In this document: positions 8,678-18,115 of the stretch, in pieces
Position numbering within the stretch: the stretch's first letter is position 1
Layout of the letters: the number at the start of each line of letters is the position of its first letter
Assembly: GCF_015207525.1 (NCBI RefSeq)
Contig: NZ_JADEWR010000014.1
Coordinates: 43,309-107,308 of the forward strand
DNA length: 64,000 bases
Reading direction: 5' to 3'
From: Nodosilinea sp. LEGE 06152
Lineage (GTDB): Bacteria; Cyanobacteriota; Cyanobacteriia; Phormidesmidales; Phormidesmidaceae
The notes under the pieces: model-generated
The model's input: the letters and a program-made list of their open reading frames with translations, nothing else
What the model was told of the DNA's origin: nothing
Database searches by the model: none
Program-made: the position numbers and the translations under genes

Positions 8678-8860
8678 ATGGATCGCTTCAAGCTAGATCG
8701 TTCAAAACTGGTAGCGGTAATTACGGGGGTAATCTCTCTGCTGCTAGCGGTTGGTTATCTTGTGCTAGTTCAAATTCTGGACTTTCGCGGCGACATGGTG
8801 CCTGCCCCCCTGTCTACATTAGTAGGGTTACTGGATCCAGCCTTGGCCCTCATGACCTAA
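8678..8860 (+). CDS. Small single-span membrane protein of unknown function
   Basis: The 60 residues begin with a charged stretch (MDRFKLDRSK), then a hydrophobic span (LVAVITGVISLLLAVGYLVL), then a polar turn with LDFRGDMVPAP. The pattern of charged start, one membrane helix and a short soluble tail looks like a real small protein, and I have an impression of similar short cyanobacterial proteins that I cannot verify. It sits between the ABC ATPase (-) and the olefin synthase genes (+). No function can be assigned. Confidence 0.5.
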   Translation: MDRFKLDRSKLVAVITGVISLLLAVGYLVLVQILDFRGDMVPAPLSTLVGLLDPALALMT

Positions 8861-9284
8861 ACCTTACCGAGGGCTTTGAAGAGGTGGCAGCAGGGGTTGA
8901 GTGGTCTGTCGGCCCTGGTCCTAAGAGTGGCAGGGGAAATGTCAGGGCAGCCGTTGCTGGGTTAAGCCTAGGTAATCGGATACCTCTATTGGTATTCTAG
9001 ATTGCGCCTAGACAGTCCTCTTTAGGATTGGCCTCTTTTAGGATGAGGAGGTACTGCTGTCTGTTTCACCGTTGTTTTACTGCTGCAAAAGTTCTGGCTA
9101 TGGTGCCGCTTGAGCCACGAGCAAGTCTGCTGCCCCCAATTTCTCTCTTCTCTGAGCTGAAAGTTTGGCGGTCATTCCTTAGTCAATGGATAGGTGGTGT
9201 CAGTATGGCCTTTGAGCCAGGGCAGTTCCTGGGGTCTATGTCTACCGCTGGTAGTGGCACTCCTCCTTTAAGTTTCTCAGGGCT
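8861..9284. other. Intergenic region upstream of the olefin synthase genes
   Basis: About 420 bases with no supported gene and no strong hairpin. It probably contains the promoter for the olefin synthase cassette, but I cannot pick out convincing -35/-10 boxes. Confidence 0.4.
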
Positions 9285-11567
9285 GTGGATATGTTAAACC
9301 GAACTGCGAACCAGACGTCGCTACAGACCCTGACAACGATTGAAACCTTCGTGGAGCTGTTGGCCTGGCGGGCTGAGCAAACTCCCCAGGGCACAGCCTA
9401 CCGGTTTTTGGCGGAGGGCACCCCCGAAACCGCCCAGACGATTACCTACAGCGCTTTGCAGCAGCAGGCCCAGGCCATTGCGGTACTGCTACAGGATCTC
9501 AACTGCCAAAACCAGCCGGTGCTGCTGCTCTACCCCGCTGGGTTAGACTACATTGCCGCCTTTTTTGGCTGCCTTTACGCTGGGGCGATCGCCGTTCCAG
9601 CCTACCCGCCGCGCCCCAACCGCTCGTTAGATCGCATTCAGGCCATGGTGCAGGATGCCGGAGCCGCCGTCGCCCTGACCGACAATGCCACCCTGCAAAA
9701 GCTGGAGCGGCGACTGGCCGAGACACCCCAGCTGCGATCGCTCTACTGCCTCAGCACCGACGGCCTGCAACCCGATCTGGCCCAGCAGTGGCGTCCCCCC
9801 GCGATCGATGCCAACACCCTGGCTCTGTTGCAGTACACCTCAGGGTCAACCGCCCTGCCCAAGGGGGTAATGATCAGCCACGACAACCTGCTGCACAACT
9901 CCGAGCTGATTGGCCGCTGCTTTGGCAATACCGCCGCCAGTCGGGGAGTTTCCTGGCTGCCGCCCTACCACGACATGGGGCTGGTGGGGGGTATTCTGCA
10001 GCCGCTGTATGTGGGGGCGGAGATGACGTTGATGGCCCCGGTGTCGTTTTTACAGCGCCCGGTGCGCTGGCTGGAGGCGATTTCCTACTACCGGGCCACC
10101 ACCAGCGGCGGGCCGAACTTTGCCTACGACCTCTGCGTGCGCAAAACTACCCCCGAGCAGCGGCGCGCCCTCGACCTCAGCTCTTGGCAGCTGGCTTTTA
10201 GCGGGGCCGAACCGGTGCATCAGGCCACCCTGGCCCAGTTTGCCGCCGCCTTTGTCCCCAGCGGCTTTCGGCCCCAGGCTTTTTACCCCTGCTACGGCAT
10301 GGCTGAAACCACCCTGCTGGTGACTGGCGAGGCGGTGCAGGCCGAGCCTAAGCACCTGATTCTCAAAGCGACCGACCTGCAGCAAAATCAGGTCACGTTG
10401 GTTTCTGCCGCCGATGCCGACGCAGCTCGCCCCATTGTCAGCTGTGGCCCCCCGGCCATTTCCAACCAGGTGTGCATTGTGGACCCCGACAGCCACCGCC
10501 CCTGCCCCCCCAACACCATTGGCGAAATCTGGGTGCGCTGGTCGCGCAGTATTGCCCAGGGCTACTGGCGGCGAGAGGCGGCTACCCAAGATGCTTTCCA
10601 CGCCACCCTGGCCGATGGAGCCGAGGGGCCGTTTTTGCGCACGGGCGACCTGGGGTTTCTCTACGGCGACGACCTCTACGTCACCGGGCGACTCAAGGAT
10701 CTAATCATCATTCGGGGCCGCAACCACTATCCCCAGGACATTGAGGCCACCGCAGAACAGGCCCATCGCGCCCTGCGCCAGGGTAGCGGAGCCGCTTTTT
10801 CAATAACGGAGCACGACACCGAACACCTGGTAATTGTCCACGAGCTGGAGCGCAGCGCCCTGCGCACCGCTGACCCCGAGGCGATTTTTGCCGCCCTGCG
10901 CCGCCGAGTAGCCGAAGACCACGACTTGCAGTTGGGGGCGATCGCCCTGCTCAAGCCCAACGCCATGCCAAAAACCTCCAGCGGCAAGGTGCAGCGGCAC
11001 CTGTGTCGGTCGATGTTTTTAGACGGGCAGTTTGACGTGGTCCACGGCTGGCCTACGGCAGAGACCAGCCAAGCCCTAGCGACCGCTGAGGCCTGGGCTG
11101 ACGGCGGCGAGGAGGTGATCGCTGCGGAAAACCTGAATCAGCCTGAGGTAGAGGCCCAATCGCTGGCGGTGGCCAGCCCGGCTAGCTCGGCATCGCCGCC
11201 TTTGACCAGCCCCGATGCGATCGCCGATTGGATGCTGAGCTGGCTGGCCAACGCCCTGCAGGTGCCCAAGCACACCCTAAACGTGCGCCAACCCCTAGCC
11301 GAGCACGGGATTGACTCCCTGGCGGCGGTGGAGCTGGCCGAAGCCCTAGAATCGACCCTGGGGGTGCCCCTCTCGCCCACCCTGGCCTACGAGTACCCCA
11401 CCATTGAGGCACTATCGACCTATCTGGCCTCGGCGCGGGACCGTGCTACCGTCACCGTTTCCCCGGTAGAGGCCGTCGACCATAGGGAATTGGAGCAAAT
11501 CGTAAGAGAATTAGAACTGCTGTCGGATGCAGAGGTGCAAACCCTGCTGGGCAGACAGCGTCATTAA
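9285..11567 (+). CDS. Olefin synthase loading protein: fatty acyl-AMP ligase with C-terminal ACP
   Basis: About 760 residues. The first 580 or so form a fatty acyl-AMP ligase: LLQYTSGSTALPKGVMISH is the AMP-binding motif, followed by SWLPPYHDMGLVGG, FYPCYGMAETTLLV, FLRTGDLGFLYGDDLYVTGR and KTSSGKVQR. The C-terminus is an acyl carrier domain with GIDSLAAVEL, phosphopantetheine on Ser678. This is the loading part of the cyanobacterial Ols pathway: a free fatty acid is adenylated and placed on the ACP. The tail ELEQIVRELELLSDAEVQ looks like a docking helix for the next protein, whose gene starts about 20 bases later. Either the GTG at 9285 or the ATG at 9291 could be the start. Confidence 0.9.
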   Translation: MDMLNRTANQTSLQTLTTIETFVELLAWRAEQTPQGTAYRFLAEGTPETAQTITYSALQQQAQAIAVLLQDLNCQNQPVLLLYPAGLDYIAAFFGCLYAGAIAVPAYPPRPNRSLDRIQAMVQDAGAAVALTDNATLQKLERRLAETPQLRSLYCLSTDGLQPDLAQQWRPPAIDANTLALLQYTSGSTALPKGVMISHDNLLHNSELIGRCFGNTAASRGVSWLPPYHDMGLVGGILQPLYVGAEMTLMAPVSFLQRPVRWLEAISYYRATTSGGPNFAYDLCVRKTTPEQRRALDLSSWQLAFSGAEPVHQATLAQFAAAFVPSGFRPQAFYPCYGMAETTLLVTGEAVQAEPKHLILKATDLQQNQVTLVSAADADAARPIVSCGPPAISNQVCIVDPDSHRPCPPNTIGEIWVRWSRSIAQGYWRREAATQDAFHATLADGAEGPFLRTGDLGFLYGDDLYVTGRLKDLIIIRGRNHYPQDIEATAEQAHRALRQGSGAAFSITEHDTEHLVIVHELERSALRTADPEAIFAALRRRVAEDHDLQLGAIALLKPNAMPKTSSGKVQRHLCRSMFLDGQFDVVHGWPTAETSQALATAEAWADGGEEVIAAENLNQPEVEAQSLAVASPASSASPPLTSPDAIADWMLSWLANALQVPKHTLNVRQPLAEHGIDSLAAVELAEALESTLGVPLSPTLAYEYPTIEALSTYLASARDRATVTVSPVEAVDHRELEQIVRELELLSDAEVQTLLGRQRH

Positions 11568-11587
11568 ATAATAATGGAGCGTGGGAG

Positions 11588-14500
11588 TTGCCCGTGGAGG
11601 ATCTCGCAAGGCGAATTAGCAGCCTTTCCCCAGAGAAACGGCTGCTGTTAGAGCTACAGTTGCAGCGCAAGCGCGGGCTACCCGAACCCATTGCCATTGT
11701 CGGGATGGCCTGTCGATTGCCAGGGGCTCCCAATCTGCAGGCCTACTGGCAGCTGTTGACCGAGGGGCAAGACGCCATTCGTGAGGTGCCCGCCGATCGC
11801 TGGGATGTCGATGCCTTCTACGATGCTGACCCTCAGGCCACGGGTAAAACCTACTGCCGCTGGGGCGGATTTCTCAACGGGGTAGACCAGTTTGACCCGG
11901 CGTTTTTTGGCATTGCCCCCCGCGAAGCTCCCTACATTGACCCCCAGCAGCGGCTGTTTTTAGAGAGCGTTTGGGAGGCCCTAGAGGATGCTGGCATTGT
12001 GCCCCACGACCTGGGGGGACAGCCAGTGGGCGTGTTTGCCGCCGCCTCAACCTTGGACTACGGCCAGATGCTGCTCCAGGGGCCAGAGGTGGTGGGTACC
12101 TATACCGCCACGGGGCTAGCCTCAACGATGGTGGCCAATCGGGTATCCTACCTGCTCAACCTGCAGGGCCCGAGCCTGACGATAGACACGGCCTGCTCAT
12201 CGTCTCTGGTGGCGGTGCATCTGGCCTGCCAGAGCCTGTGGACCGGCGACAGCAGCCTGGCCCTGGCCGGGGGCGTCAACCTGATGCTAACCCCCACTGT
12301 CACCGTGAGCTTTAGTAAGTTGACGGCACTCTCCCCCGAGGGGCGGTGCAAAGCCTTTGATGCGGCGGCCAACGGTTTTGTGCGCTCTGAGGGAGTGGGT
12401 ACTGTGGTGCTCAAACGCCTCAGCCAGGCCCTAGCCGACGGCGATCGCATCTACGCCCTAATTCGGGGCAGTGCCACCAACCAGGACGGCCGCACCAACG
12501 GCCTCACCGCCCCCAACCCAGCCGCCCAGGAGGCGGTGGTCAAAGCTGCCTACGAGCAGGCGGGCATTCCCCTCCATCAGGTGGACTACATTGAGGCTCA
12601 CGGCACCGGCACCCTACTGGGCGACCCTATTGAGGCCAAGGCCCTGGGGAATGTGTTCAGCCCCTTTCGGGAGCTAGATCAGCCGATCCGGATGGGGTCA
12701 GTGAAAAGCAACATTGGCCACACTGAGGCGGCGGCGGGCATCGCTAGCCTAATCAAGGTGGCCCTCTGCCTGCGGCACCGCACCCTGGTGCCCAGCCTGC
12801 ATTTCCACACCCCCAACCCCTACATTCCCTTCGACCAGATTCCTCTACGGGTGCAGCAGCAGCGCGAACCCTGGGCCGAGGCCGAGAATATGGCGATCGC
12901 CGGGGTGAGTTCCTTTGGCTTTGGCGGCACCAACGCCCACGTTGCCCTCCAGGCCGTCCCGGTTTTTGCTGGTGCACCAGAGGCAGATCGGCCCCTGCAC
13001 CTGTTTTGCCTGTCGGCGCGATCGCAACCTGCCCTGCAAACTTACGCCCACACCATGGCTACGGCCCTCAGCCAAATGCCCCAGGCCAACCTGGGCGACC
13101 TTTGCCACACCGTCAACGCCGGGCGCACCACCTTCGACCACCGCCTCGCCCTCCTCGCCCCCGACCTTCCCACCCTGATCGCCGCCCTCCAGCAGCCCGT
13201 CCCCCCGCCTCCTCACCCTCTCCATCCCTCCGCCTCACCCGGCGTTGTCTTCCTCTTCACCGGCCAGGGCTCTCAGTACGTCGGCATGGGGCGGCAACTC
13301 TACGACACCCAGCCCGTCTTTAAAGCCACCATCGATCGCTGCGACGAGCTGCTGCAGCCCTACCTAGACCGTTCCCTTCAGAGTTTGTTGTTTGGAGAGG
13401 ACAGCACTGGGCAAGATTCACCTACGGCTCCCCTGCACCAGACAGGCTACACCCAGCCCGCTCTATTCGCCCTGGAATATGCTCTGGCTCAGCTGTGGAT
13501 GGCCTGGGGCATTCGCCCGGCGGCGGTGATGGGGCACAGCGTCGGTGAATACGTGGCGGCCTGCGTGGCCGGGGTCTTTAGCCTGGAAGATGGTCTGCGG
13601 CTGATGGCTCTGCGCGGGCGGCTGATGCAGACCCTGCCCGCTAACGGCGGCATGGTAGCGGTGTTTGCCGATGCCGACACCGTAGCAGCGGCACTGCCCG
13701 ATACCGTTTCCCTGGCCACCCTCAATGGGCCAGATAATACCGTCATCGCCGGTCCCCAGACCGATCTGGAGGCCGTGATCGACGACCTCCACAGCCAGGG
13801 CATTCGCACCAAACCCCTGCAGGTATCCCACGCTTTTCACTCGGCGCTGATGGATCCGATTCTCAATGTGTTTGAGCAGAGTGCTCAGGGCATTAACTTC
13901 CATGCCCCCACCCTGCCCCTGGTCTCGAACCTGACCGGGGAGTTCGTCGGCCCCGATCTGCCGATGGACGCCCGCTACTGGCGACGCCATGCTCGCCAGC
14001 CGGTGCGGTTTGCCGATGCGATCGCCACCCTGCACGCAGCAGGTCATACCCTGTTTCTTGAGGTCGGCCCCCATCCGGTGCTCAGCGCCATGGGCAAGCG
14101 CTGCGTGGCCCAAAGTAACCACACCTGGCTGCCCTCCCTCCGCCGGGGCCAGGCCGATTGGCAGACCCTGCTCACGACCCTAGGTCATCTTTACCAGGGG
14201 GGCCTCACCGTTGACTGGGCTAATTTTGATCGCCCCTACCAGCGTCAGTGGCTGAGCTTGCCCACCTATCCCTTTCAACGCCAGCGCTACTGGATTGACC
14301 TGGCATTGCCCGCCCGTCCGGCGGCGGTGCGTGAAAACGATAGCGCACCCGAACCTGTTCCCAGCAACGCTTACGGCATTGTCTGGCAACCCCAGGCGAT
14401 CGCTCCGGCTACTGCTGTAGCGGGCGAACAATGGCTGATCTGGGGGGCCACCGATGCCCTTTGGGGGAGCCTGAGCCAGACTTTGCAAAAGCAGGGAATT

Positions 14501-17500
14501 GGGGCTATTCGGGTTTCGGCGGGCGATCGCTTTCAGGCCCTTCAGCCTGACCACTACCAGGTATCGCTAGCCCAGGATCGACCCTTCGAGGCGCTGATGG
14601 GGGCTCTCCAGCCCCAGCCGGTGGCCCACCTACTCGTGCTAGCTCCCGAGGCTAGCGACGCTAAGCCAGCTTCCCAAGCCGTGACCGAACCGATTCTGCA
14701 ATGGGTGAAGGCACTGGCCCGTCAGCCCGACCCCTCTAAACCCTGGCCCAAACTGTGGCTAGTGACCCAGGGTGCCCAGTCGGTAGAGACCTCAGATGCC
14801 ATTACGTCGTCCCAGCAGGCCGTGCTGTGGGGGCTGGGGCGCACCCTGCGCCTGGAGCATCCAGAACTTTGGGGTGGCCTGATCGATCTGCCGGGGACAG
14901 CGGCTGCTTCAGACCCGGTGATGGCTCCGTGGCTAGACAATCTGGTAGCCCATGTGACCAATTCCCAGGGTGAGGATGAGGTAGCCCTACGCCAGGCCCA
15001 GGGTTGGGTGCCCCGCCTACAGATCCTAGATTTCGCCGAGTCCCCTGAGGCACAGTCCATTCGGGCAGAGGCCACTTATTTGATTACCGGCGGTACCGGT
15101 GCTCTGGGCCAGCAGCTGGCTGGCTGGCTGGTCGAGCAGGGGGCGCGCCACCTGGTGTTGACAAGTCGCCGGGGCAGCAGCGCCGAGCTGGAGAAAACCC
15201 TGGAGCCTTTGCGTCAGGCCGGGGCCACGGTGTGGGTGGAGGCGGTGGATGGGGGCGATCGCGCTACCCTAGCTGCCCTGCTCGATCGCATTGCGCAGCA
15301 GCTACCGCCGCTGCGCGGGGTGTTTCACGCGGCGGGCGTTTTGGCCGATGGCTTTGTGGCCAATCAGTCGGTCGAGCAGTTCCACCGGGTGATGCCCGCC
15401 AAACTTGAGGGAGCCTGGCACCTGCACCAGCTCACTCAGTCCACGCCTTTGGACTGGTTTGTGCTGTTCTCGTCGATTACCTCGGTGTTGGGTTCTCCGG
15501 GTCAGGGCAATTACGGAGCGGCCAACGCAGGGCTAGACGCCCTGGCCCAGTACCGTCGCCAGCAAGGGCTACCGGCCCTCAGCATTAACTGGGGGCCTTG
15601 GCAGGGGGCAGGGATGGCCGCCCACCAGAACGCCACGGCCCTGGCTCAGCGAGGCATGCCCGCCTTAGCAGCGCCAGAAGGATTGCGGTGGCTGGGGCGA
15701 CTGTTGACCACAGAAACACCGGCCGCAGTGGCGATCGCCCACCTAAACTGGCCCCGCCTGCTGCGTTACTTGCCCACCGATCGCCCCCCGGCGATCGTTT
15801 CAGCCTTTGTGGGGAACGAGCTGGCTGCAGCTCCGGTGGATACAGCCACTGTACCAGTGGTTAAGACTGCGGCGATCGCTCTTCCCCTGGAGCAAATTTT
15901 GGCCCAGCCCGAGGCCGAGCGGGTCGCCACCGTGCAAGCCTACTTGCAGGCCCAGGTGGCCAAGGTGATGGGGCTGACCGAGGCTGTGCCCGTGGATGCG
16001 CCCCTGATGGATTTGGGCATCGACTCGCTGATGACCATGGAGCTGCTGACCCTGTGCAAGCAGGACCTGGATTTGGTGCTATATCCGCGTGAGGTGCTGG
16101 CCCACCCCACCGTGGCGGCACTGGCGGCCTACGTCGCTCGGGAGCTGGTGCGGGTGCATCGCCCCGTCAGCGATCGGCCTGGGGCAGGTTTAGTGGCGGC
16201 AGAGTTATCAGAAGGGGAGGACACCGATCTACCCAAGAGCCCCTGGCAGGCCCCAGCCCCGCTGGAGCCACTGCCCGCCCGCCGCAACCCGCCTATGGTC
16301 TTTTTGCTGTCGGCCCCCCGCTCCGGGTCTACCCTGCTGCGGGTGATGCTGGCGGGCCATCCCGGTCTGTTCTGCCCCCCTGAGCTGCACCTGCTGCCCT
16401 TTAACACCCTGGAGGCCCAGGGTGCAGCCCTGGGCTACAGCTACCTGCAAGAGGGTCTCCAGCGGGCGGTGATGGAACTACTACAGGTAAAAGCAGACCA
16501 GGCCGAAGCCCTGCTGAGCGAATGGCGACAGCACCAGACCACCGTACCAGCGGTGTATGACAAACTCCAGCAAATGGCGGAGGGGCGGCTGTTAGTCGAC
16601 AAATCGCCCACCTATAGTCTCAGCCTGGAGACGCTGGAGCGGGCCGAACAGATGTTTGAGGGAGCCAAATACATTCACCTGGTGCGCCACCCCTACGCGG
16701 TGATCGAGTCGTTTGTGCACAACCGCATGTACAAGATCTTTGATCTGGAGCCCGATGACCCCTATCGGCTGGCGGAGCAGGTGTGGCAGGCCTGCAACCA
16801 AAACATTCGCACCTTTGCCCAATCCTTAGATGCCGATCGCCACTACACCCTGCGCTACGAAGACCTGGTGGTCGACCCGGAACCGTCTATGCGAGACCTG
16901 TGTGCCTTTCTAGAGCTGCCCTTTGATCCGGCGGTGCTGACTCCCTACGAGGGGCGACGCATGACCGACGGCATCAGCGCCCAGTCTATGGCCGTGGATG
17001 ACCCCAATTTTCGCCAGCGCAGCCGCATTGAGGCCCATCTAGCCAAAATCTGGCAGGGCATTCAGCTACCCCACCCCCTGGGGGCCACAAGCCAAACCCT
17101 GGCGGCGGAGTTTGACTACCCGCTGCCCCAGGAGCAGGCCATGGCCCTGGCCTCCCCCGCCCCCGGTCTGGCTGAAGCGGTAGATCTCTCCCCCAGCTAC
17201 GTGCCCCTGGGGGCCGTGCGGGAAGAGGAGATACTGCTGCGGGAGCGTCCCTACCGCCTGTGCCACTGGGGACCAGAGAGTGGGCCACGAGTACTCTTGC
17301 TGCACGGCATTTTAGAGCACGGTGCCGTCTGGGATGGAGTGGCGACGGCCCTAGCCGACCAGGGCTACCATGCGATCGCCCCCGACCTGAGAGGTCACGG
17401 CCGCTCGGCCCATGCTGGCCCCGATGGCGGCTATCAACTGCTCGACTTTTTGGGCGATCTCGATCGCCTGACCGCCACCCTAGACACCCCCGTGGTGCTG

Positions 17501-18115
17501 GTAGGCCATTCCATGGGGGCGGTGCTGGGGGCGATTTTGACCAGCCTGCGGCCCGAGCGGGTGCAGCAGCTGGTGCTGGTCGAACCCGTGGTACCAGCCC
17601 CTGCGCCATCCCTAGAACCTGCGACTCAGCTAGTGGCCCATCTCGATGCCCTAACCCATGCCCCTCAGCCAACCGTGATGGCGTCGGTGGCGGTGGCGGC
17701 CCAGCGATTGCTGGCCCTAAAACCCTACCTGTCGCCGCCCATGGCCGAGGCGATGGCCCAGCGACTCACTCAGGTGGTCGAGGGGGGCGTGGTGTGGCGT
17801 AGCGATCCGCGATTGCAGACCCGTACAACCCTGGGCCTGAGCGGCGGCCTGCTCGATCGCCAGGGCTACGGCCAGATTCTCAAGGGGATTCAGCGGTCCA
17901 CTACGGTAGTATTTGGCCAGAGCAGCCAGTTCAATCGACCTGAAGATTTGGCGTTTCTGCAAGCAAGTTTGCCTGATGCCAACCAGGTAACGCTAGCCGG
18001 AGGCCATGACCTGCCCCTTGAAACCCCTGGGGGTCTGGCTCAGGTCATTCGCGCTGCCCTGGCTCCCGAGAGCCCATCTACAACACCTCCAACGGAGCCC
18101 CGCCCATGCCCCTGA
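11588..18115 (+). CDS. ols: Olefin synthase extension and release PKS: KS-AT-KR-ACP-ST-TE
   Basis: A type I polyketide synthase of about 2175 residues. Domains in order: short N-terminal docking helix (1-30); KS (35-460) with TACSSS (Cys203), EAHGTGT (His338) and NIGHTEAA (His378); AT (550-850) with GHSVGEY (Ser651); KR (1160-1330) with TGGTGALG and NYGAANAG; ACP (1430-1520) with GIDSLMTME; sulfotransferase (from about 1565) with FLLSAPRSGSTLLR; thioesterase (1890-2165) with GHSMGA and GGHDLP. This is the Ols order: one malonate extension, beta-keto reduction, sulfation of the beta-hydroxyl, then hydrolysis, decarboxylation and desulfation to a terminal alkene. The open frame begins at TTG 11588; GTG 11594, six bases after GGGAG, is an equally good start. 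In Synechococcus PCC 7002 the FAAL-ACP part is fused to this protein. Confidence 0.93.
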   Translation: MPVEDLARRISSLSPEKRLLLELQLQRKRGLPEPIAIVGMACRLPGAPNLQAYWQLLTEGQDAIREVPADRWDVDAFYDADPQATGKTYCRWGGFLNGVDQFDPAFFGIAPREAPYIDPQQRLFLESVWEALEDAGIVPHDLGGQPVGVFAAASTLDYGQMLLQGPEVVGTYTATGLASTMVANRVSYLLNLQGPSLTIDTACSSSLVAVHLACQSLWTGDSSLALAGGVNLMLTPTVTVSFSKLTALSPEGRCKAFDAAANGFVRSEGVGTVVLKRLSQALADGDRIYALIRGSATNQDGRTNGLTAPNPAAQEAVVKAAYEQAGIPLHQVDYIEAHGTGTLLGDPIEAKALGNVFSPFRELDQPIRMGSVKSNIGHTEAAAGIASLIKVALCLRHRTLVPSLHFHTPNPYIPFDQIPLRVQQQREPWAEAENMAIAGVSSFGFGGTNAHVALQAVPVFAGAPEADRPLHLFCLSARSQPALQTYAHTMATALSQMPQANLGDLCHTVNAGRTTFDHRLALLAPDLPTLIAALQQPVPPPPHPLHPSASPGVVFLFTGQGSQYVGMGRQLYDTQPVFKATIDRCDELLQPYLDRSLQSLLFGEDSTGQDSPTAPLHQTGYTQPALFALEYALAQLWMAWGIRPAAVMGHSVGEYVAACVAGVFSLEDGLRLMALRGRLMQTLPANGGMVAVFADADTVAAALPDTVSLATLNGPDNTVIAGPQTDLEAVIDDLHSQGIRTKPLQVSHAFHSALMDPILNVFEQSAQGINFHAPTLPLVSNLTGEFVGPDLPMDARYWRRHARQPVRFADAIATLHAAGHTLFLEVGPHPVLSAMGKRCVAQSNHTWLPSLRRGQADWQTLLTTLGHLYQGGLTVDWANFDRPYQRQWLSLPTYPFQRQRYWIDLALPARPAAVRENDSAPEPVPSNAYGIVWQPQAIAPATAVAGEQWLIWGATDALWGSLSQTLQKQGIGAIRVSAGDRFQALQPDHYQVSLAQDRPFEALMGALQPQPVAHLLVLAPEASDAKPASQAVTEPILQWVKALARQPDPSKPWPKLWLVTQGAQSVETSDAITSSQQAVLWGLGRTLRLEHPELWGGLIDLPGTAAASDPVMAPWLDNLVAHVTNSQGEDEVALRQAQGWVPRLQILDFAESPEAQSIRAEATYLITGGTGALGQQLAGWLVEQGARHLVLTSRRGSSAELEKTLEPLRQAGATVWVEAVDGGDRATLAALLDRIAQQLPPLRGVFHAAGVLADGFVANQSVEQFHRVMPAKLEGAWHLHQLTQSTPLDWFVLFSSITSVLGSPGQGNYGAANAGLDALAQYRRQQGLPALSINWGPWQGAGMAAHQNATALAQRGMPALAAPEGLRWLGRLLTTETPAAVAIAHLNWPRLLRYLPTDRPPAIVSAFVGNELAAAPVDTATVPVVKTAAIALPLEQILAQPEAERVATVQAYLQAQVAKVMGLTEAVPVDAPLMDLGIDSLMTMELLTLCKQDLDLVLYPREVLAHPTVAALAAYVARELVRVHRPVSDRPGAGLVAAELSEGEDTDLPKSPWQAPAPLEPLPARRNPPMVFLLSAPRSGSTLLRVMLAGHPGLFCPPELHLLPFNTLEAQGAALGYSYLQEGLQRAVMELLQVKADQAEALLSEWRQHQTTVPAVYDKLQQMAEGRLLVDKSPTYSLSLETLERAEQMFEGAKYIHLVRHPYAVIESFVHNRMYKIFDLEPDDPYRLAEQVWQACNQNIRTFAQSLDADRHYTLRYEDLVVDPEPSMRDLCAFLELPFDPAVLTPYEGRRMTDGISAQSMAVDDPNFRQRSRIEAHLAKIWQGIQLPHPLGATSQTLAAEFDYPLPQEQAMALASPAPGLAEAVDLSPSYVPLGAVREEEILLRERPYRLCHWGPESGPRVLLLHGILEHGAVWDGVATALADQGYHAIAPDLRGHGRSAHAGPDGGYQLLDFLGDLDRLTATLDTPVVLVGHSMGAVLGAILTSLRPERVQQLVLVEPVVPAPAPSLEPATQLVAHLDALTHAPQPTVMASVAVAAQRLLALKPYLSPPMAEAMAQRLTQVVEGGVVWRSDPRLQTRTTLGLSGGLLDRQGYGQILKGIQRSTTVVFGQSSQFNRPEDLAFLQASLPDANQVTLAGGHDLPLETPGGLAQVIRAALAPESPSTTPPTEPRPCP

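Noticed and set aside
16986..17672. 228-codon minus-strand frame inside the olefin synthase gene
   Set aside because: Pro/Arg/Gly-rich antisense shadow of the ST-TE region.
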